Shown: positions 1-5,783, counted from the first letter of the stretch. The stretch: 21,244 nt of DNA from an uncultured Oscillospiraceae bacterium (GCA_910584605.1 CAJUAW010000041.1:1-21244), one strand, 5' to 3'. Notes: generated from the sequence alone by a model not told the origin. A program made the numbers and translations.

Positions 1-129
1 ACCTGGAAGCGGGACAGCCGGACGGACAACTACTCCTTTCTCAACGCCTCGGGCCAGCCCGTCCCCCTGGCCATCGGCCCCAGCTACATCAACATCGTCG
101 CCGCATCCACCCAAGTCACCTTGGAATAA
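1..129 (+). CDS. C-terminal end of a DUF3048 (YerB-like) lipoprotein, partial
   Basis: The window opens inside this gene. Frame 1 is open from base 1 to a TAA at 127-129 and gives 42 residues. The pattern TWKR, then Y-S-F, then a G-Q-P-V-P-L-A-I-G turn and a Y-I-N-I-V segment fits the C-terminal beta-rich part of DUF3048 proteins, where a Trp-Lys pair is followed by an 'asparagine/aspartate-Gly ... Gly ... Trp-Ile' stretch. DUF3048 proteins are exported lipoproteins of Firmicutes with no firm biochemical role. The start, signal peptide and lipobox lie outside the window. A strong hairpin terminator follows four bases after the stop. The family call rests on recall of the domain pattern over a short tail, so it is only moderately secure. 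Confidence 0.5.
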   Translation, partial: TWKRDSRTDNYSFLNASGQPVPLAIGPSYINIVAASTQVTLE

Positions 130-132
130 AAC

Positions 133-168
133 ACGGCCCGCCGGAGCTCCGGCGGGCCGTTTGCTGGT
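133..168. terminator. Intrinsic terminator shared by two convergent genes
   Basis: A perfect 12-bp stem (133-144 with 149-160) with an AGCT loop is followed by TTTGCTGGTTATTT on the plus strand. It lies between the plus-strand DUF3048-like gene and the minus-strand SLH gene that ends at 168. The plus-strand T-rich side is the better one. On the minus strand only a short T run follows. Confidence 0.75.
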
Positions 169-1076
169 TATTTGGCCAGGGCGCGGTGGAGGAAGGTCAC
201 GATCTGCCCACGGGTACAGACGCTGTCCGGGGAGAAGGTGGTGTCAGAGGTCCCGGCGGTCACGCCCTTCTCTACCGCCCAAGCCACGGCCTGAGCGTAG
301 TCAGCATCGGCAGAGACATCCGTGAAGCTGGCGGCCTCGGCACTGGGACTACCAGCGGCCTTCCACATATAGGTCACCGCCATAGCGCGGGTGCAGGGTT
401 TGTCCCCGTCGAAGGTGCTGCCGGTGGCGATACCCTTCTTATAGGCCCACTGCGCCGCATCGTAGTAGTAGTCGCTTCTCTTCACGTCGGAGAAAGGATT
501 CTTCGCGTTGGTGAAGGGGGAAAGGTAGGAGGGGGAACCGTAGGCCCGATAGAGGAAGGTCAATATTTGTGCCACAGTACAGTTTTCATTGGGAGAGAAT
601 GTCGTCTCGGAGGTCCCGGCAGTGATCTTCTTATCCACGGCCCAGAGCACCGGATCTGCAAAGTAGTCGTTTTCTTTCACATCAGTAAAGCCGCCAAATG
701 TCTGAACATTCATTGTGGAAGAATAGATATTGACGGACTTTACAGAATAATTTTTCATAAGAAACTTTTCCATGTATTTTAGCAGGTCCATGCCATCAAT
801 GATATCGTCATCAATGGTGATGCCGGACCCAATACTGATGGTGACCGTATCGATTCCATCGTATCCATTTGTTGCTTCGTGGAGTAGCATGATGCCACCC
901 TCCGCAGTGTATCCTGTTAATGTTCCTGAACCGGTATAGCTGATCGTCCCGCTTGAATCGATCGTAATGGTAATACCATCAACGGTATACGTTTCGGTTC
1001 CTGCCGCAAACGTGGGAACAGCCACCCCCAGGCAGAGGGTCAAGGCCAGGACAAGGGATAGGATTTTCTTTTTCAT
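168..1076 (-). CDS. Secreted SLH-domain cell-surface protein with novel N-terminal domain
   Basis: The gene encodes about 302 residues. The start chosen is the ATG at 1076 (MKKKILSLVLAL...), with an ATG at 1079 as the alternative; the upstream AAAGGAG at 1086-1092 serves both, and the longer track start at 1109 lacks a site. The first 24 or so residues form a classical signal peptide ending near TFAA. A domain of about 90 residues follows (Y-T-V-D-G-I-T-I-T ... S-Y-T-G-S-G-T-L-T), and it is shared with the protein at 4980-5783. The C-terminal 170 residues carry three SLH repeats beginning FTDVKENDYF, FSDVKRSDYY and FTDVSADADY. SLH repeats bind pyruvylated secondary cell-wall polymers, so the protein is probably exported and held non-covalently at the wall. 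No enzyme motif is visible in the N-terminal domain, so its function is unknown. Confidence 0.9.
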   Translation of the reverse strand: MKKKILSLVLALTLCLGVAVPTFAAGTETYTVDGITITIDSSGTISYTGSGTLTGYTAEGGIMLLHEATNGYDGIDTVTISIGSGITIDDDIIDGMDLLKYMEKFLMKNYSVKSVNIYSSTMNVQTFGGFTDVKENDYFADPVLWAVDKKITAGTSETTFSPNENCTVAQILTFLYRAYGSPSYLSPFTNAKNPFSDVKRSDYYYDAAQWAYKKGIATGSTFDGDKPCTRAMAVTYMWKAAGSPSAEAASFTDVSADADYAQAVAWAVEKGVTAGTSDTTFSPDSVCTRGQIVTFLHRALAK

Positions 1077-1110
1077 CATCTCTGTCTCCTTTAAATAAAT
1101 TGAACGCACT

Positions 1111-1186
1111 TATTGTTTCCTGACAAGGAAACAATAGGACGTACGTCCTATTGTTTCCTGACAAGGAAACAATAGGACGTACGTCC
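1111..1186. repeat. Two perfect tandem 38-bp repeats with nested palindromes
   Basis: Bases 1111-1148 and 1149-1186 are identical. Each unit holds an 11-bp stem around a GACA loop (TATTGTTTCCT / AGGAAACAATA) followed by the 12-bp palindrome GGACGTACGTCC. Because the units abut, a perfect 34-bp palindrome is created at 1126-1159. The array sits between the minus-strand promoter (1194-1222) and the start codon of the SLH gene, so it should be transcribed as the start of that gene's 5' leader. Confidence 0.95.
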
Positions 1187-1193
1187 TGCCCTT

Positions 1194-1222
1194 ATTTTAC
1201 CGCAAACGCCGCCGGGATGCAA
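1194..1222 (-). promoter_or_regulatory. Sigma-A-type promoter for the SLH gene
   Basis: Read on the minus strand: TTGCAT (1222-1217), a 17-bp spacer, then TAAAAT (1199-1194). Transcription would begin near 1187, at the edge of the 38-bp repeats, and run through both before the SLH start codon. Confidence 0.65.
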
Positions 1223-1248
1223 GATAAAAAAAGACCATCCATCCGCAC

Positions 1249-1277
1249 TTGCAAACGGGGGCAAAAGGTGTTACAAT
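1249..1277 (+). promoter_or_regulatory. Sigma-A-type promoter for mgtE
   Basis: TTGCAA (1249-1254), a 17-bp spacer and TACAAT (1272-1277). The predicted start near 1284 leaves an unusually long leader of about 270 nt before the mgtE ATG. It overlaps head to head with the SLH-gene promoter region. Confidence 0.7.
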
Positions 1278-1283
1278 AGCATA

Positions 1284-1553
1284 GGATATCAAGAAACCAC
1301 AAATTTTCAGCGAAAGGAAGTGGGACCCAGCATGGAAGGCCGAAGTCGCCATCAAGCGGAAAGCTGCCACGAACGAGGGGCGGCGGACTTGGCCCTGACC
1401 GGGTCCCGGTCCCGCCGCCGGAGCTGAGCCGGAGGGACGCTGTCCTTCTCCTTGTTATGTGCAGCCACAGGAACGCCGCGCCCGGCCCCGGGTACGGCGC
1501 CTGTGGCTTTGCGGTTTTCCCCGCGTTTCCCAAAACGAGAGGAGGAGAGCACT
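1284..1553 (+). promoter_or_regulatory. Long structured mgtE leader, candidate cis-regulatory RNA
   Basis: This GC-rich leader holds several stems: AAGTCGCC at 1343-1350 against GGCGGACTT at 1381-1389 (one bulge), GGCGGCGG 1379-1386 against CCGCCGCC 1412-1419, and a hairpin at 1465-1506 (CCACAGG...CGCCG / CGGCG...CCTGTGG) followed by CTTTGCGGTTTT, which resembles a terminator. The first two stems overlap and exclude each other. A 31-codon upstream ORF (ATG 1332, TGA 1425-1427) lies in the same frame as mgtE. In Firmicutes mgtE is often controlled by the Mg2+-sensing M-box riboswitch, but I do not find the M-box core (GGUGAGGCUCC-like), so this would be a different sensor or a leader-peptide system. 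Confidence 0.45.
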
Positions 1554-2897
1554 ATGCACGACAACTATGAGCTGGACCTGCTCCTTCAGCTGGTCCAGGA
1601 ACGGAAATTCCGCGCCCTGCGGGAAATCCTCAACGAGATGAACGAGGTAGACATCGCCGAGTTCCTGGACGAGCTGGACGTGGAGCAGGAGATCCTGGTC
1701 TTCCGCCTGCTGCCCAAGGATGTGGCGGCGGAGGTCTTCGCCTACCTGGAGGAGGACCAGGAGAAGCTGATCAGCGCCCTCAGCGACAAGGAACTGCGGG
1801 AGGTGCTGGACGAACTGTATATGGACGACACCGTGGACCTGATCGAGGACATGCCTGCCAACCTGGTGTCCCGCATCCTGCACAACACCGACGCCTCAAC
1901 CCGCAGCCAGATCAACCAGCTGCTCAACTACCCAAAAGACTCCGCCGGGTCGCTGATGACCACGGAATTTGTCTACCTCCACCCCAACAACACAGTGGAG
2001 GAGTCCTTCGCCCGCATCCGAAAGGTGGGCCTGGACAAGGAGACGGTGTACACCTGTTATGTCACCACCAACCGGGTGCTCCAGGGGGTGGTGACCGTCA
2101 AGCGGCTGCTCATGTCCACCTATGAGACCAAGATCAGCGACATTATGGAGACCAACATCCTGTCCATCACCACCCACGAGGACAAGGAGGACGTGGCCCA
2201 GATGTTCTCCAAATACGATCTGACCGCCCTGCCCGTGGTGGACGGGGACGACCGTCTGCTGGGCATCATCACTGTTGACGACGCCATGGACGTTATGGAG
2301 GAGGAGGCCACCGAGGACATCGAAAAGATGGCCGCCATCCTCCCCACCGACAAGCCCTACTTCCAGACCGGCGTCTTCGAGACCTGGAAGCACCGTATCC
2401 CCTGGCTGCTGCTGCTGATGATCTCCGCCACCTTCACCGGCACCATACTGGGCTTCTTTGAGGAGGCCCTGGCCGCCAACGCCGCCCTCACCCTCTTCAT
2501 CCCCATGCTCATGGACACGGGCGGAAACTCCGGCGGACAGGCGTCGGTAACCATCATCCGCGCCATGTCCCTGGGGGACGTGGAGTTTGCCGACTGGCTG
2601 CGGGTCATTTGGAAGGAACTGCGGGTGGCCGGGCTGTGCGCGGTCACCCTGGGGGCGGTGGTGTTCGGCAAGGTGATGGTGGTGGACCGGAAGGACGCTA
2701 CCGTGGCGCTGGTGGTGGCGCTGACCATCTTCTTCACCATCATCATCGCCAAGCTCATCGGCTGCACCCTGCCCATGCTGGCCAAGCGGCTGGGCTTCGA
2801 CCCGGCGGTGATGGCCTCCCCCTTCATCACCACCGTGGTGGACGCCCTGTCCCTGCTGGTCTACTTCGCCATCGCCACCCAGGTTTTAGGACTATAA
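1554..2897 (+). CDS. mgtE: Magnesium transporter MgtE
   Basis: MgtE is a homodimeric Mg2+ channel of the cytoplasmic membrane. The protein has 447 residues, normal for the family. The start is ATG 1554, because AGGAGG at 1540-1545 sits 8 bases upstream; the frame is open further upstream only by chance. The N-terminal third is the acidic helical MgtE N domain, followed by a CBS pair (about residues 140-260, containing L-P-V-V-D-G-D-D-R-L-L-G-I-I-T) that senses Mg2+. The C-terminal part has five hydrophobic helices with the channel signature G-G-N-S-G-G-Q-A-S-V at residues 323-332; the more usual form is GGNAGNQSS, so this is a variant. A bidirectional terminator follows at once. It appears to be a single-gene unit controlled through its long leader. 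Confidence 0.96.
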   Translation: MHDNYELDLLLQLVQERKFRALREILNEMNEVDIAEFLDELDVEQEILVFRLLPKDVAAEVFAYLEEDQEKLISALSDKELREVLDELYMDDTVDLIEDMPANLVSRILHNTDASTRSQINQLLNYPKDSAGSLMTTEFVYLHPNNTVEESFARIRKVGLDKETVYTCYVTTNRVLQGVVTVKRLLMSTYETKISDIMETNILSITTHEDKEDVAQMFSKYDLTALPVVDGDDRLLGIITVDDAMDVMEEEATEDIEKMAAILPTDKPYFQTGVFETWKHRIPWLLLLMISATFTGTILGFFEEALAANAALTLFIPMLMDTGGNSGGQASVTIIRAMSLGDVEFADWLRVIWKELRVAGLCAVTLGAVVFGKVMVVDRKDATVALVVALTIFFTIIIAKLIGCTLPMLAKRLGFDPAVMASPFITTVVDALSLLVYFAIATQVLGL

Positions 2898-3097
2898 AAA
2901 ACGGCCCCCGGCTTGTTAGCCAGGGGCCGTTTTGCGTTTATAATTTCATCATCAAACAATGGGCAACTATACTTGCACTCTGGATACGCAGGATTTCCAC
3001 AAGCTGCACACCCTGCCGGTTTGCGAATATAGTACGAAAGACTATCTTTTCTGCTTAAAGCGTATCCTTTCTTGATGTTTTCCTTTCTTGCTTTCAT
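2861..3097 (-). CDS. Small Cys-containing protein of unknown function, ORF runs through its terminator
   Basis: This is a 78-codon ORF with a very good ribosome site (GGAGGAGG, 7 bases before ATG 3097) and a matching promoter, so it is probably expressed. The first 50 or so residues look conserved in style: a basic N-terminus (MKARKENIKKGYALSRKD), then C-A-A-C-G-N-P-A-Y-P-E-C-K-Y-S-C-P-L-F-D-D, four cysteines that could bind a metal. No family is recognised. The odd part is the end: the shared terminator lies inside the frame and its minus-strand T run (2901-2896) comes before the stop codon at 2863-2861. Most transcripts should therefore have no stop codon. The last 20 or so residues are just translated terminator and antisense mgtE. 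See the finding on non-stop mRNA. Confidence 0.6.
   Translation of the reverse strand: MKARKENIKKGYALSRKDSLSYYIRKPAGCAACGNPAYPECKYSCPLFDDEIINAKRPLANKPGAVFYSPKTWVAMAK
2895..2934. terminator. Bidirectional intrinsic terminator after mgtE
   Basis: The stem ACGGCCCCcGGCT / AGCCaGGGGCCGT lies at 2901-2930 with a TGTT loop. It is flanked by TTTTGCGTTT on the plus strand and by a run of six T on the minus strand (positions 2901-2896). It ends mgtE and also falls inside the coding frame of the minus-strand ORF 2861-3097. Confidence 0.85.
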
Positions 3098-3158
3098 AAT
3101 ATTACCTCCTCCGCATTTTTTAATACATATTAATCAGTGGTAAAATTAGAGCAAGCAT

Positions 3159-3187
3159 ATTCTTTTAAAAATTCTGACTTTTGTCAA
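3159..3187 (-). promoter_or_regulatory. Promoter of the small Cys-containing gene
   Basis: On the minus strand: TTGACA (3187-3182), 17-bp spacer, AAGAAT (3164-3159). The -35 box is perfect and the -10 matches four of six. The surrounding 3100-3180 stretch is strongly AT-rich. Confidence 0.55.
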
Positions 3188-3195
3188 CAAGAAAC

Positions 3196-3519
3196 TCACA
3201 GGTCGTCCATGCTCCGCAGGTACGCCTCCGCCCCGTAGCGCAGGCACCGCTGGAGCCGCCGCTCCCCCCGCTTGATGGTGCGGGAGACGGTGGACTTGTC
3301 GATGCCCATCATGTCCCCGATCTCCCGCATGTTTTTCCCCTCGGCGTAGTACAGCAACATCATTTCCCGCTGCTTGGCGGTGACGTCCTCCCGCAGGCAG
3401 CGGATCAGGTTGCGCTTCAGGCGGCTGATCTCCTGGCTGTTGTCCGCCGCGATCTGCCGGCTGTACATGGCCATGTCGGCGGCGTACAGCTTGCCCTTTC
3501 TATATCGTGTATTTGGCAT
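3196..3519 (-). CDS. Sigma-70 region 4-like DNA-binding protein
   Basis: The protein has 107 residues and starts at ATG 3519, with AGGGGG about 10 bases upstream. The C-terminal half is a clear sigma region 4 / LuxR-like helix-turn-helix: T-A-K-Q-R-E-M-M-L-L-Y-Y-A-E-G, then M-R-E-I-G-D-M-M-G-I-D-K-S-T-V-S-R-T-I-K-R-G-E-R-R-L. No region 2 is present, so it cannot be a complete sigma factor. Such short proteins occur in Clostridia mobile elements and prophages as transcription regulators. It overlaps the upstream helical gene by 20 bases, which suggests translational coupling. The target genes cannot be read from the sequence. Confidence 0.8.
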   Translation of the reverse strand: MPNTRYRKGKLYAADMAMYSRQIAADNSQEISRLKRNLIRCLREDVTAKQREMMLLYYAEGKNMREIGDMMGIDKSTVSRTIKRGERRLQRCLRYGAEAYLRSMDDL

Positions 3520-3733
3520 TGCGGCGATACCCCCTGTCGTAGTAACGCTCCATCAGCACGGCCAGCTCCCTGGCCTCCCGCAGCATGGTGGACAGCATCC
3601 GAATCCGGTCCTGGAGCTGACATCGCTTGTCCACATTGTCTGTATGCTCCAGCAAATATTCCAGCTGGCAGATCCGCAGGTCCAGCGCGTGGGCGTGGGC
3701 CCGGTACTCCAGCGACAGCTCCGCTAATGTCAT
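3500..3733 (-). CDS. Small all-helical protein of unknown function
   Basis: The protein has 77 residues, is highly charged and almost wholly helical in character (L-S-L-E-Y-R-A-H-A-H-A-L-D-L-R-I-C-Q-L-E-Y), with heptad-like leucines. Its ATG (3733) overlaps the stop of the zinc-ribbon ORF upstream as ATGA, and its own end overlaps the sigma-like gene by 20 bases. The three genes therefore form one tightly coupled unit. No family is recognised. A helical adaptor acting with the sigma-like protein is possible, but this is inference from the operon only. Confidence 0.7.
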   Translation of the reverse strand: MTLAELSLEYRAHAHALDLRICQLEYLLEHTDNVDKRCQLQDRIRMLSTMLREARELAVLMERYYDRGYRRNAKYTI

Positions 3734-3870
3734 GGTGATCCCTCCTCAGCTTGTAATCGTTCCAAACACCGGGCGCACAGATCTCTGCCCCGCCGTCTCC
3801 CGCTCCGGTCAAAACGGTATTGCTCCCCGCCGCAGAGGGGGCACAGCCAGGCCGCCCGCTCAGCCTGCAT
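3730..3870 (-). CDS. Small zinc-ribbon protein
   Basis: The protein has 46 residues from the ATG at 3870. Two CxxC knuckles (C-P-L-C-G-G and C-A-R-C) separated by a basic loop (R-F-D-R-S-G-R-R-R-G-R-D) indicate a zinc ribbon that may bind nucleic acid. The start is uncertain. The frame stays open to a TTG at 3957, but that would run into the promoter of the tRNA operon; the ATG at 3870 lacks a good ribosome site. The end overlaps the next gene by ATGA. It is the first gene of a three-gene minus-strand cluster divergent from the tRNA-Thr promoter. Confidence 0.55.
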   Translation of the reverse strand: MQAERAAWLCPLCGGEQYRFDRSGRRRGRDLCARCLERLQAEEGSP

Positions 3871-3909
3871 GTCCCGCAGAGGCGGTTGAAAAAAATTTTG
3901 GTTTTCTAC

Positions 3910-3938
3910 TTGACATACCTCCGTTTCTCTGTTATAAT
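3910..3938 (+). promoter_or_regulatory. Perfect consensus promoter of the tRNA-Thr/tRNA-Tyr operon
   Basis: TTGACA (3910-3915), a 17-bp spacer and TATAAT (3933-3938) give 12 of 12 consensus bases. It lies 28 bases upstream of the first mature tRNA base. Confidence 0.92.
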
Positions 3939-3966
3939 AGCGTCTGCTGTTGGACAATCGCCATTT

Positions 3967-4042
3967 GCTGGTGTAGCTCAGTCGGTAGAGCAGCTGATTT
4001 GTAATCAGCAGGTCGGGGGTTCGAATCCGTCCACCAGCTCCA
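3967..4042 (+). tRNA. tRNA-Thr(TGT)
   Basis: The sequence forms a 76-nt cloverleaf with encoded CCA. The acceptor is GCTGGTG / CACCAGC with discriminator T. The anticodon stem GCTGA / TCAGC encloses loop TTTGTAA, so the anticodon is TGT and reads ACA. The T arm has GGTTCGAATCC. Confidence 0.97.
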
Positions 4043-4051
4043 ATTCAATAT

Positions 4052-4136
4052 GGAGGAGTTCCCGAGTGGCCAAAGGGGGCAGACTGTAAATCTGTTGCGT
4101 TTCGCTTCGGTGGTTCGAATCCACCCTCCTCCACCA
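4052..4136 (+). tRNA. tRNA-Tyr(GTA)
   Basis: This is an 85-nt class II tRNA with encoded CCA. The acceptor is GGAGGAG / CTCCTCC, discriminator A. The anticodon loop CTGTAAA gives anticodon GTA. The long variable arm (TGCGTTTCGCTTCG) is typical of bacterial tRNA-Tyr. It lies nine bases after tRNA-Thr in the same transcript. Confidence 0.97.
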
Positions 4137-4141
4137 GAAAG

Positions 4142-4172
4142 CCGGTTTTCCCGTTCGGAAGGCCGGTTTTTT
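4142..4172 (+). terminator. Terminator of the tRNA-Thr/Tyr operon
   Basis: A 10-bp stem (4142-4151 with 4157-4166, two G-U pairs) and loop CGTTC or similar are followed by TTTTTT at 4167-4172. Confidence 0.85.
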
Positions 4173-4214
4173 GCTGTCCATCTCTGCCCCTCCTCTGGCC
4201 TGGAATAAGAATTT

Positions 4215-4278
4215 CGCAGCTATAGAACTGTTGTTCTATAGCTGCGTTTAGAATACTCTTTCCCGGAGCAAATGTCAA
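4215..4278 (-). promoter_or_regulatory. Consensus-like promoter with a 32-bp palindrome at the start site
   Basis: On the minus strand: TTGACA (4278-4273), 17-bp spacer, TATTCT (4255-4250). Immediately downstream lies a perfect inverted repeat of 14-bp arms (4215-4228 and 4233-4246; CGCAGCTATAGAAC / GTTCTATAGCTGCG) with loop TGTT, placed where a repressor operator or a 5' transcript hairpin would be. No convincing gene follows; the transcript would run antisense into tRNA-Tyr and tRNA-Thr. The rest of 4173-4370 shows nothing else I can name. Confidence 0.5.
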
Positions 4279-4368
4279 CCAGTCGAATCGAAAATTTGTT
4301 CTATATCAGACCGCTTTAATGGACTATACCAGCTGGAATGGCCCTCCGGTCTGCCTTGAACTGAGCGC

Positions 4369-4401
4369 AAAACAGCGCCCCGGCCGGAAGCCAGGGCGCT
4401 G
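4369..4401 (-). terminator. Terminator of the small P-loop gene
   Basis: The stem CAGCGCCC (4373-4380) / GGGCGCTG (4394-4401) has an inner GGC/GCC pairing. On the minus strand it is followed by TTTT (4372-4369). It lies just downstream of the minus-strand P-loop gene. Confidence 0.75.
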
Positions 4402-4415
4402 TGTATGATTACGGC

Positions 4416-4826
4416 TCAGAAATATTTTTTCACGCCGTCAGGAGCCAGGGACGCGTCGTCGCTGATGGTGATGGTGAACTTGATGTTGTGCCGCTCGGCA
4501 AACTTGTTCAGCCAGTCCAGGAACTGCTCGGTCTCGTGACCGCACTCGCCGCCTACAATCTTGGTGAGGCTGTCGATGAAGATGTGGGTAATATCATAGT
4601 TCCCGGCGTACATGCCGCTGATAAAGCCCTTCAGGGCGGTATAATCGGCGATATCGTACTCGCTGGCTTCCACCAGGCGGATGTGGTAATGGATATCGAA
4701 GGTCAGCTTATTGCCTTTCTCAATGCAGACCACATTGCCGTGCTCGGTCTGGACAGCATTGTTGATCATCTCGATCACGTTCTTGGTCTTGCCGGAGCCC
4801 TTCTTGCCCATGATAACGCGAATCAT
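4416..4826 (-). CDS. Small P-loop NTPase of unknown function
   Basis: The protein has 136 residues from ATG 4826, preceded by AAGGAG at an 8-base spacing; the longer GTG start would collide with that site. A Walker A motif G-K-K-G-S-G-K-T lies at residues 7-14, and a hydrophobic strand ending in aspartate (T-H-I-F-I-D-S-L) near residue 85 can serve as Walker B. The protein is about half the size of usual P-loop ATPases and shows no helicase, kinase or MinD signatures. Similar stand-alone proteins of about 135 residues are, from memory, common in Clostridia and often carry vague 'ATP-binding' names. It has its own promoter and terminator, so it is a single-gene unit. Its role cannot be assigned. 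Confidence 0.85.
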   Translation of the reverse strand: MIRVIMGKKGSGKTKNVIEMINNAVQTEHGNVVCIEKGNKLTFDIHYHIRLVEASEYDIADYTALKGFISGMYAGNYDITHIFIDSLTKIVGGECGHETEQFLDWLNKFAERHNIKFTITISDDASLAPDGVKKYF

Positions 4827-4879
4827 GTGTATCACTCCTTATCATTTTGACATCGGGGGTGTACCCTCTGTTTATCTAT

Positions 4880-4908
4880 ACTCTACCATATCCGGGCATT
4901 TATTTCAA
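4880..4908 (-). promoter_or_regulatory. Promoter of the small P-loop gene
   Basis: On the minus strand: TTGAAA (4908-4903), 17-bp spacer, TAGAGT (4885-4880), overlapping a second -10-like TATAGA. The predicted leader is about 45 nt. Confidence 0.5.
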
Positions 4909-4938
4909 CTAAAATAATTGTGAATTTTTGATGGACAG

Positions 4939-4971
4939 AAAACGGCCGGTGACGTTTCCGCCGCCGGCCGT
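4939..4971 (-). terminator. Terminator of the stalk-domain surface protein gene
   Basis: The stem ACGGCCGG (4942-4949) / CCGGCCGT (4964-4971) is followed on the minus strand by TTTTCTGTCC. It begins eight bases after the stop codon of the gene at 4980-5783. Confidence 0.75.
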
Positions 4972-4979
4972 GGTTAGAT

Positions 4980-5783
4980 CTACTCGGAGTAGGGCTTGTC
5001 CGTTTCGATATACATTCCGCGTTCGGCGCTCCAGCCCACATAGAAGTTCAGAGCCTTGCCCAGGTCGCGGAGCTTGAAGTAATTAGAGCCGTTGATTTTA
5101 TAGACCTCAGCCTCAATTTTCTGGCCGTCCACGTAGATGGCATCGTTGCTGGGGTCGGCGCTTTGGTTTCCGCCGGTGGCGGCCCCTGCCAGGTCGCCGG
5201 TCTGCTTGTCATAGCCCTGGCCGGTGGTGGCGGTGACGGCGTTCTTCGTGCCGTCGTAGCCCACGGCAAACTGCTTTTCGCTCTTGTTGAGCAGGGCGGC
5301 CACGTCACGGATTTTAAAGTAATTGCTGTCGCCGATTTTGTACACCGTGGGGTTGGCCGCCGTGCCGTTTACCTCCAGCTTGTCGTTGGTGGGGGAGGCG
5401 GTGGCGTTCCCAGCGGGCTGCTTGGGCTGTTCAGGTTGTACAGGGGCGGTGGAGTTGCCGAACGAGACAGAAAATCCATCGTGGTTGGCTATCTCGTCCC
5501 ATAGTTCTTTAAATTCGTTAGTCATGGTAATGCCCTGTCCGACACTGATTGAGACTGTACTGACATTTTCTCCCTCAGTCGCCATATAAAATGCATGATA
5601 GCCAACGTCCGCATGCCCCTCTGTGAGCGTCCCCGCTCCGGTATAGCTGACTGCACCGTTTGGATGAGCGGTAATGGTAACGCCCTCGTAGGTATCCGTG
5701 TAGGTTTCCGTCGCGAAGGCGGGGACAGTCAGCCCCAGGCACATTGCCAGGGACAGTGCCAGAGATAGGATCTTCTTTTTCAT
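4980..5783 (-). CDS. Secreted protein with novel N-terminal domain and two stalk (copper-amine-oxidase N-like) repeats
   Basis: The protein has 267 residues starting at ATG 5783, with AGAGGAAG upstream. A signal peptide (MKKKILSLALSLAMCLGLTV...) ends near residue 24. Residues 25-115 or so match the N-terminal domain of the SLH protein at 168-1076, sharing E-T-Y-T, G-x-T-I-T, S-Y-T-G-x-G-T-L-T, T-V-x-I-S and G-x-G-I-T. A Pro/Gln-rich linker follows. The C-terminal half has two copies of a stalk-type repeat: V-Y-K-I-G-D-S-N-Y-F-K-I-R-D-V-A-A-L-L and V-Y-K-I-N-G-S-N-Y-F-K-L-R-D-L-G-K-A-L, as in the copper amine oxidase N-terminal family. No catalytic motif is seen. It is probably a cell-surface or envelope binding protein. 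The first repeat has a G-Y-D-G-T-K-N-A-V-T-A-T-T-G loop. Confidence 0.88.
   Translation of the reverse strand: MKKKILSLALSLAMCLGLTVPAFATETYTDTYEGVTITAHPNGAVSYTGAGTLTEGHADVGYHAFYMATEGENVSTVSISVGQGITMTNEFKELWDEIANHDGFSVSFGNSTAPVQPEQPKQPAGNATASPTNDKLEVNGTAANPTVYKIGDSNYFKIRDVAALLNKSEKQFAVGYDGTKNAVTATTGQGYDKQTGDLAGAATGGNQSADPSNDAIYVDGQKIEAEVYKINGSNYFKLRDLGKALNFYVGWSAERGMYIETDKPYSE

Noticed and set aside
186..782. 198-residue plus-strand ORF
   Set aside because: It is antisense to the SLH gene, lacks a ribosome site and has no recognisable motif. The minus strand carries a signal peptide and three SLH repeats.
1111..1186. CRISPR-like or insertion-sequence ends
   Set aside because: The two units are directly adjacent with no spacer, and there is no transposase nearby.
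1452..1553. Upstream extension of MgtE
   Set aside because: The frame is open but GC-rich and without a ribosome site. AGGAGG sits 8 bases before ATG 1554, and the extension does not resemble MgtE N-termini.
4045..4278. 77-residue minus-strand ORF
   Set aside because: It is the antisense translation of tRNA-Tyr and nearby sequence, a well-known type of spurious protein.
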